From: Mycolicibacterium sphagni
Lineage (GTDB): Bacteria > Actinomycetota > Actinomycetes > Mycobacteriales > Mycobacteriaceae
Direction of reading: 5' to 3'
NCBI RefSeq assembly: GCF_013337765.1
Contig: NZ_VBSB01000004.1
Coordinates: 62,001 to 126,000 of the forward strand
Length of the DNA stretch: 64,000 bases
In this document: positions 58,922 to 64,000 of the stretch, in pieces
How the letters are laid out: each line of letters starts with the position of its first letter
Numbering within the stretch: position 1 is the first letter of the stretch
Translations under genes and position numbers: made by a program
Notes under the pieces: model-generated
Database searches by the model: none
The model's input: only the letters and a program-made list of their open reading frames with translations
Told to the model about the DNA's origin: nothing

Positions 58922-59584
58922 TCAGAGCCTGTCCGCAGCGAATTGGGCGGCCTGATCGACCAGGCCGGAACCGATGTAGGCGTCCTGCAGATGCGAGGAC
59001 CAGTTGCCGACGAGGGTGTTGGGATCGATGCCATTGCAGATGGGGTCGTCGATATTGCACTGGTCGATGGTCTTGGGCCCGTAGAGCGGGCTGTTGGCTG
59101 CCGACACCGGCCCGAAAATGCTGCGCGTGCCGTTGCCGAAAACCGCCACCGCCGCGACATGGCCGGCGACTGAAGGGGGCAGCGGGTTGTTGAAACCGAA
59201 CTGGGATTGGGTCGACCCCACGACGACGTCGACCACCGCGGCGCCCAGCGAGTACCCACCCGGCACCTGGCGGGTGTTGGGGCAGTTGGTCGCCATGTAC
59301 TGCATGTGCCTGCTCATATCGTTCGCGCCGGGCACGATGTCCCAGTCGGCGATGTAGTTGACGGCGTATACACCCACGCTCTTCGGGGTTTTACCGCGCA
59401 ACGCATCGACGAACGCGTCGCCGATCCGGCCGATGCCCGGCGGTTCGAAGCGGCCGCGGGCGAAGATCACCTCGGCATCGGGACAATCCGCGGCCGTCGC
59501 CACAGCAGTGGGCAATAGCGATGCGGCAACGGACATTATCGCTGCGGCACTGCTCAGCACCGCTGTGACGCGCATGCCAGCCAT
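58922..59584 (-). CDS. secreted cutinase-family esterase, copy 2
   Basis: 220 aa from ATG 59584 (217 from ATG 59575). The frame opens as far as 60037, but the upstream part is a shadow of copy 3. Signal peptide to TAADCPD, then [21 protein letters not shown], and CNIDDPICNGIDPNT with SSHLQDAY. It shares the R-for-T oxyanion change and GYSLG elbow with copy 1. Confidence 0.86.
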   Translation of the reverse strand: MAGMRVTAVLSSAAAIMSVAASLLPTAVATAADCPDAEVIFARGRFEPPGIGRIGDAFVDALRGKTPKSVGVYAVNYIADWDIVPGANDMSRHMQYMATNCPNTRQVPGGYSLGAAVVDVVVGSTQSQFGFNNPLPPSVAGHVAAVAVFGNGTRSIFGPVSAANSPLYGPKTIDQCNIDDPICNGIDPNTLVGNWSSHLQDAYIGSGLVDQAAQFAADRL

Positions 59585-59630
59585 CGTAGCCGAGGTGTGA
59601 GCCGTGCTGGCAGCAAATAAATTTGCGGGG

Positions 59631-60314
59631 CTACAGCAGGCCCGCGAGGAACCCGGCGGCTTGCGCAGGCCCGGGGCCGGCTTCGTAATCGGTGTGTGCG
59701 AACGGATTGCGCCCGCGGGAGCAGATCGGATCACCGTCGTTGCAGAGGTCGATGCCCTTACCGGCGAACGACCCGCCGGCCGCGGTGATCGGGATGCTGA
59801 ACTTGGTGGACGGATTGCCGAAGACCGCGAGCCCGGCCACCTTGTTGGCGAGGTTGCCCGGCAGCGGCGGCGCGGAGCCGACATCGCCGACCTTGTTGCC
59901 CAGCGGCGGTATCCCGACCAGCATGTCGACCACGGCGGCGCCCTGCGAGTAGCCGCCGAGGACGATCCGTGTCGACGGGCACGCGGCGGCGGTGGCCGCG
60001 ATGTGATTGGTCGCATCGGTGGCGCCGTCGGCGGCACCGAGGAAGTCGTAGGTGGCGGGGTAGTTCACCGCGTAGCTGCTCACTGTGCGGCCGCCGAGCT
60101 GGGCCTGCAGGTTGTCAACGAGGGCCTGCCCGACGCGACCGATGCCGGCCGGCTCGCTGGTACCGCGGGCGAACACGACCTCGACGTCGGGGCATGGCTC
60201 GGCGTGCGCCGCCGGAGCGACGATCGTCGGCGTCAGCAGCGCGAGCGCCGCGGTGACGACAGCGGTCGAGGCAACCCCGAAGGCGCGGGCTGGTGTCATG
60301 GTCGGCCTTGCCAT
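59631..60314 (-). CDS. secreted cutinase-family esterase, copy 3
   Basis: 227 aa. Signal peptide to AHAEPCPD, then the canonical FARGTSEPAG, GGYSQGAAVVD, CNDGDPICSRG with FAHTDY as acid/His pair. ATG 60314 or internal ATG 60299. Contains a 12-residue extra loop (PLGNKVGDVGSA) after the elbow compared with copy 4. It is probably a lipid or phospholipid esterase of the cell envelope. Confidence 0.9.
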   Translation of the reverse strand: MARPTMTPARAFGVASTAVVTAALALLTPTIVAPAAHAEPCPDVEVVFARGTSEPAGIGRVGQALVDNLQAQLGGRTVSSYAVNYPATYDFLGAADGATDATNHIAATAAACPSTRIVLGGYSQGAAVVDMLVGIPPLGNKVGDVGSAPPLPGNLANKVAGLAVFGNPSTKFSIPITAAGGSFAGKGIDLCNDGDPICSRGRNPFAHTDYEAGPGPAQAAGFLAGLL

Positions 60315-60390
60315 GCTGATGAGATCCCCTTGGTCGCGAGCATTGGGCTAATACTCACACAACGTGGTGAGAGGGCCCAAACCGTCGTGA

Positions 60391-61047
60391 TCAGAGCAGA
60401 TCGGCTACGAACGACGCGGCCTGGCTGGCCGAGCCGTCACCGCCGTAGGCCCGGTGCGCGGCCACGTCGTCGCCGCTGGTGCAGATCGGGTCACCGGCGT
60501 TGCACAGATCGATGGACCGGCCGCCGTAGACGGGGCTGGTGGTCAGCGGCAGGCCGACCTTGGCGGTCGGGTTGCCGAAGACCGCGATGGCCGCGATGTG
60601 ATCGGGCGCGTTGGGCGGCAGCGGGTTGTTGAAGCCGACGGCGGGGAAGGGGACCGCGGTGATGATGTCCATGATCGCCGCACCTTGCGAGTATCCGCCG
60701 AGTACCAGCCTGGTGTTGGGGCAGTCGTTCATCACGCCCTGAATGAACGCACTGGCATCGTTGGCGCCGTCGGCGGCGGCCAGGAAGTCGTAGCTGGCCG
60801 GGTAGTTCACGGCGTATACGCCCATCGAGCGGTTGCCGATCTTGGGGCGTAGGGCGTTGACGAACGCCTGACCGACCCGGCCGATGCCCGGAGGCTCGTC
60901 GGTGCCTCTGGCGAACACCACCTGGACGTCATTGCAACCGGCCGCCGCGGTGGGCAGTGTGACCGGGCTGACCAGCGAGGCCAGCGCAACCAGAACGACG
61001 GCTGGGAGGGTGAACAGGAAACGCTTCGACGCCGAGGTAGAAGTCAC
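60391..61047 (-). CDS. secreted cutinase-family esterase, copy 4
   Basis: 218 aa. Signal peptide to TAAAGCND, then FARGTDEPPG, GGYSQGAAIMD, and CNAGDPICTSGDD with AAHRAY. All catalytic elements are canonical. GTG start. This is the first of the four tandem genes in transcription order. Confidence 0.9.
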   Translation of the reverse strand: MTSTSASKRFLFTLPAVVLVALASLVSPVTLPTAAAGCNDVQVVFARGTDEPPGIGRVGQAFVNALRPKIGNRSMGVYAVNYPASYDFLAAADGANDASAFIQGVMNDCPNTRLVLGGYSQGAAIMDIITAVPFPAVGFNNPLPPNAPDHIAAIAVFGNPTAKVGLPLTTSPVYGGRSIDLCNAGDPICTSGDDVAAHRAYGGDGSASQAASFVADLL

Positions 61048-61107
61048 ATCTGGATGTTACCGATGGGAGGCGTGTTTCATTCCCGACATTTGCTCTCGCG
61101 TGGCGCG

Positions 61108-62112
61108 TCAGGCCCGCGCGGGGCTGGTGGTTTCCTCGATCGGTCCGGCATCGGGCCACGTCGCCGCGGTGACCGCGGCGCTGCGATCGCCTTGGCGGGC
61201 CAGGGCCAGGCCGAGCAGGACCACAATCCCGCCGACGGCTTGCGTGACGGTGACCGCTTCGCCGAGCAGCACCCACGCCGACAGCACCGCGAAGAGCACC
61301 TCGCCGAGGCCGACCAGGGACGCGAAGCTCGGCCGCAGCCGCGCCACACCGCTGATGCCCAGCGTGTAGGCGATCGCGGTGGCCACCACGGCGAGCATGA
61401 GCACCGGAACCCACCACGGCACGGTCAATCCGGCGACGTCGGCATTGTTGGCAGTGAAGGTCAGTGGCATCACACCGGTCAGCCCCAGCAGGCCGACGGC
61501 GATCGCACCGACCACCAGGCCGCCGGCGGCCAGGGTGATCGAGTTCAGACCGCTGCCGTCAGCGCTCACCTCGTCGGACATCATGAAGTAGCAGGCCGCG
61601 CAGATCGCCGCCGCCAGACCCCAGGCGATGCCCGTCGCATTGATGTGGGCATCCCCGCTGAAGACATTGAGCACCAACATGATTCCGGCTACCGCGAGTG
61701 CCACGCCAGCCAGTGTCATGGTGCGCGGACGACGCCGGGTGGTTCCCCAGATCCAGCCGACAACCAGTATCGGGGCGGTGTATTCGAGTAGCAACGCCAC
61801 GCCGACCGACAGGTGCGAGACGGCGTTGTAATAGCAGAGCTGGGCGCCTGCGATCGGGACGAGCCCGTAGGCAATCACCGTGCGGGCATGGGCGCGGGCT
61901 TCTCGAACCCAGTCGGGCTTGACGATGGTGGCGAACACCGCCATGACCACCGCACCGCCGGCCAGTCGGGCGGTGACGGCGGCGGTCGGGGACCAGCCGA
62001 CCTCCATCAGTGACTTGGCGAACGGGCCGGACATGCCGAATGTGAAGGCCGATCCGATGGCGAACAGCAGCCCGAGCCGAAAGTGGTCTTGGCCACGAAC
62101 CGTCGTCGACAT
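61108..62112 (-). CDS. EamA/DMT family exporter
   Basis: 334 aa with about ten transmembrane helices in two EamA repeats (about 15-140 and 155-295; second repeat has GLGEVLFAVLSAWVLLGE). Drug/metabolite transporter superfamily, RhtA-like; typical roles are export of amino acids or other metabolites. Divergent from the CGNR regulator gene with 63 bp between starts, a common regulator-exporter pairing. Confidence 0.88.
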   Translation of the reverse strand: MSTTVRGQDHFRLGLLFAIGSAFTFGMSGPFAKSLMEVGWSPTAAVTARLAGGAVVMAVFATIVKPDWVREARAHARTVIAYGLVPIAGAQLCYYNAVSHLSVGVALLLEYTAPILVVGWIWGTTRRRPRTMTLAGVALAVAGIMLVLNVFSGDAHINATGIAWGLAAAICAACYFMMSDEVSADGSGLNSITLAAGGLVVGAIAVGLLGLTGVMPLTFTANNADVAGLTVPWWVPVLMLAVVATAIAYTLGISGVARLRPSFASLVGLGEVLFAVLSAWVLLGEAVTVTQAVGGIVVLLGLALARQGDRSAAVTAATWPDAGPIEETTSPARA

Positions 62113-62138
62113 GAAGCACCCCGCGTGTAATGAGTAAA

Positions 62139-62153
62139 ATGATCGTTGGTCAT
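62139..62153. promoter_or_regulatory. candidate operator between EamA and CGNR genes
   Basis: ATGATC-GTT-GGTCAT is an imperfect 6+6 inverted repeat overlapping the palindrome GTCATGAC (62149-62156). The only intergenic palindrome between the divergent genes, so a plausible site for the CGNR protein. Confidence 0.35.
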
Positions 62154-62175
62154 GACACTATGTCCCGAGGGAGTC

Positions 62176-62739
62176 ATGAGTCAAATGCTTTTCGTTCATG
62201 ACACGGAGCTCACACTGCGGGCTGCGTGTGCACTGGTCAACAGCGATCGCGTCGACGGCGAACAGCTGGCGGACCAGCCTGCCCTGGACGCCTACCTGAA
62301 CAGTTACGGCTGGACCGGGCGGCGCGATCACGACGACGCCGAGCTGGCGGCCGTGCACACGCTGCGCGGGCGGCTGGGCCGGATCTGGGCCGCCGCCGAC
62401 GATGAGGTCCGCGCCGTCGGGCAGATCAACGCGCTGCTGTCCGACACCCGCGCATCGCCGTGGCTGACCCGCCATCCCGAGATGCCCGAGTGGCACCTGC
62501 ACCTGGCGTCCATCCACGATCCCCTGGCCCAGCGGATGGGTGCCGAGATGGCGATGTCGCTTGCCGATCTGGTGCGGTCCGGCGAGCTGCGCAGGCTGAA
62601 GATCTGCGCGGCCCCGGACTGCGATGCGGTGCTGATCGATCTGTCGCGCAACCGGTCGCGCATGTTCTGCGATACCGGAAACTGCGGCAATCGCCAGCAC
62701 GTCGCCGCTTATCGGGAGCGCCGCTCGAAAGAGGGGTAG
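62176..62739 (+). CDS. CGNR zinc-finger transcription factor (ABATE domain)
   Basis: About 187 aa from ATG 62176 (upstream TTG 62146 and downstream ATG 62188 are alternatives; GAGGGAG lies at 62167-62173). The ABATE domain (about 5-130) begins FVHDTELTLRAACALVN. The C-terminal zinc finger has CAAPDC and FCDTGNCGNRQHVAAYRER with the namesake CGNR. The family is usually next to the exporter or enzyme gene it controls. Confidence 0.88.
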   Translation: MSQMLFVHDTELTLRAACALVNSDRVDGEQLADQPALDAYLNSYGWTGRRDHDDAELAAVHTLRGRLGRIWAAADDEVRAVGQINALLSDTRASPWLTRHPEMPEWHLHLASIHDPLAQRMGAEMAMSLADLVRSGELRRLKICAAPDCDAVLIDLSRNRSRMFCDTGNCGNRQHVAAYRERRSKEG

Positions 62740-62749
62740 CGTCACGCTC

Positions 62750-64000
62750 ATGCGCGCACGGGGGCGTGACATCGACATCATGGTCTTCGGAGCCACCGGC
62801 TACGTCGGCAAACTCACCGCCGGGTATCTCGCCAGATCCCGCTCGGGGCTTGCGATCGCGCTCGCAGGCAGATCGAAAAAACGCCTCGAAGCGGTCCGCG
62901 CCGGCCTCGGTGGGCGGGCGAAGGACTGGCCGCTGATCGTTGCCGATGTGGACAAGCCCGGTTCGCTGAAGGACATGGCGTCCCGAAGCCGGTTGGTGCT
63001 CAACGCGGTTGGCCCCTACACCCGGTACGGACTGCCGGTCGTCGCCGCGTGCGCCAACGCGGGAACCGATTACATCGATCTCACCGGCGAGGTCCCGTTC
63101 GTCCGGCGCAGCATCGACCAGAGCCACCGTCGGGCAATGGACAGCGGCGCGCGGATCGTGCATTCGTGCGGATTCGACTCGATCCCTTCGGATCTCACCG
63201 TATACGCGCTGAGTCGCCGGGTCGCCGACGACCGGGCCGGTGAACTTGCCGACACAACGCTGGTGCTGCGGGACTACTCGGGTGGCTATGCCGGTGGTTC
63301 GGTGGCGACGATGGTCGACCTGATGCGCCTGACCGCATCGGATCCCGAGGTGCGCCAGATGCTCGACGATCCCTACAGCCTCAGTCCCGACCGCGGCGCC
63401 GAACCCGATCTGGGACAACAGATCGACCTTCCCTTGCTGCCGGGCCACGAGGTCGCCCCCGAACTGGCGGGGTTGTGGACCAGTGGCTACGTCATGGCGC
63501 TGTACAACACGCGCTGTGTGCGCCGCTCCAATGCCCTCATGAAATGGGCCTACGGGCGCAGCTTCCGCTACTCCGAAACGCTCATCATGGGGTCGTTCCC
63601 CGGTGCAGCTCTGGCGGGCGCGATGTTCAACGCGGGCATCGCCACCGCATCCCGCTTCGGCGGCCACTACTTGCGAATGCTCCCAACGGGTTTGGTCGAC
63701 CGGATGACACCCGCGGCGGGAACGGGCAACGATATGGGCTCGCGCGGGCACTACCGGGTCGAGACATACGCGACCACGACGACCGGCCGCCGGTATCGGG
63801 CGACGATCGCGCAACCCGCCGACCCCGGCTACTCTGCCACCGCGGTACTGGCCGGCGAGAGTGCGCTGGCCCTCGTCCTGGACCGAGACCGCTTGCCTGA
63901 CCGGCACGGGGTGCTGACACCGGCCTCCGCGATGGGTGATGTCCTGCTCGGTCGGCTGCCTGCCGCCGGGGTCACGTTCGAGACGGTCGGCCTCCCCTGA
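62750..64000 (+). CDS. saccharopine dehydrogenase-like NAD(P)-binding reductase
   Basis: 416 aa, complete; the TGA is the last codon of the window. The N-terminal Rossmann motif is IMVFGATGYVGKLTAGYL, then NAVGPYTRYGLPVVAAC, DYIDLTGE and SCGFDSIPSDL. This is the mycobacterial trans-acting enoyl reductase/saccharopine dehydrogenase-like family (relatives Rv2449c and Rv2953). Rv2953 reduces phthiocerol and phenolphthiocerol intermediates, but no polyketide genes are in view, so the substrate is open. It starts 10 bp after the CGNR gene and is likely cotranscribed. Confidence 0.87.
   Translation: MRARGRDIDIMVFGATGYVGKLTAGYLARSRSGLAIALAGRSKKRLEAVRAGLGGRAKDWPLIVADVDKPGSLKDMASRSRLVLNAVGPYTRYGLPVVAACANAGTDYIDLTGEVPFVRRSIDQSHRRAMDSGARIVHSCGFDSIPSDLTVYALSRRVADDRAGELADTTLVLRDYSGGYAGGSVATMVDLMRLTASDPEVRQMLDDPYSLSPDRGAEPDLGQQIDLPLLPGHEVAPELAGLWTSGYVMALYNTRCVRRSNALMKWAYGRSFRYSETLIMGSFPGAALAGAMFNAGIATASRFGGHYLRMLPTGLVDRMTPAAGTGNDMGSRGHYRVETYATTTTGRRYRATIAQPADPGYSATAVLAGESALALVLDRDRLPDRHGVLTPASAMGDVLLGRLPAAGVTFETVGLP

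Noticed and set aside
62426-63907. 493-codon minus-strand frame over the reductase and CGNR genes
   Set aside because: Arg/Gly-rich antisense frame; both plus-strand proteins show clear family motifs.

Overview
The window is a piece of a high-GC actinobacterial chromosome and almost certainly comes from a rapidly growing Mycobacterium (Mycolicibacterium-type). The evidence is the gene content and order: metG-tatD-rpfB-ksgA-ispE-pks16-pth-rplY-lpqT-prsA-glmU-tRNA-Gln-tetR-mfd-mazG-lpqU-eno-ftsB-DUF501-ppx-kdp follows, as I recall it, M. tuberculosis Rv1005c to about Rv1031. The right-hand part (infA-rpmJ-rpsM-rpsK-rpsD-rpoA-rplQ-truA-cutinases) follows Rv3462c to Rv3451. GTG and TTG starts, 4-bp GTGA/ATGA stop-start overlaps and F420-dependent enzymes fit the same assignment. 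I see no rRNA, prophage, insertion sequence or CRISPR array.

Layout. 1-5.5 kb: the 5' part of pabB, an ECF41 sigma factor coupled to an FAD oxidoreductase, metG and a TatD nuclease. 5.5-9.5 kb: the rpfB-ksgA-ispE block, with a possible MtrA box and a terminator-like hairpin in front, and a small Ser/Thr kinase placed antisense between ksgA and ispE. 9.5-16.4 kb: pks16 with a long leader, then an accessory stretch (methyltransferase, a transporter fused to a universal stress domain, an Fe-S protein, a broken DUF998 gene). 16.4-22.4 kb: pth, rplY, an SDR, lpqT, arsC-like, prsA, glmU and tRNA-Gln. 22.4-28.5 kb: tetR, a GAF protein, mfd and mazG. 28.5-32 kb: an efeUOB iron-uptake operon with two tandem IdeR-like boxes, set between mazG and lpqU. 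32-36.4 kb: lpqU, eno, ftsB, DUF501, ppx. 36.4-45.5 kb: a DUF4383 protein, a 36-residue Cys/His-rich peptide gene with its own promoter and terminator, and a co-directional kdp operon (27-aa peptide, kdpF, A, B, C, D, E).

45.5-53.5 kb is the most unusual part. It carries a translationally coupled pair of PLP-barrel pseudoenzymes, then a compact five-gene transcription unit: a receiver-domain/thioredoxin-reductase-like fusion, a cyclic-nucleotide-binding-type histidine kinase, and three tandem F420-dependent (LLM) oxidoreductases. 53.5-58.3 kb is the alpha ribosomal-protein operon plus truA. 58.2-61.1 kb holds four tandem secreted cutinase-family proteins. 61.1-64 kb holds an EamA exporter, a divergent CGNR zinc-finger regulator, and a saccharopine-dehydrogenase-like reductase that ends exactly at the window edge.

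The best candidates for undescribed biology are the five-gene redox/two-component unit (47.4-53.3 kb), the pseudoenzyme pair (45.8-47.4 kb), and the 36-aa Cys/His peptide (36.9-37.1 kb).
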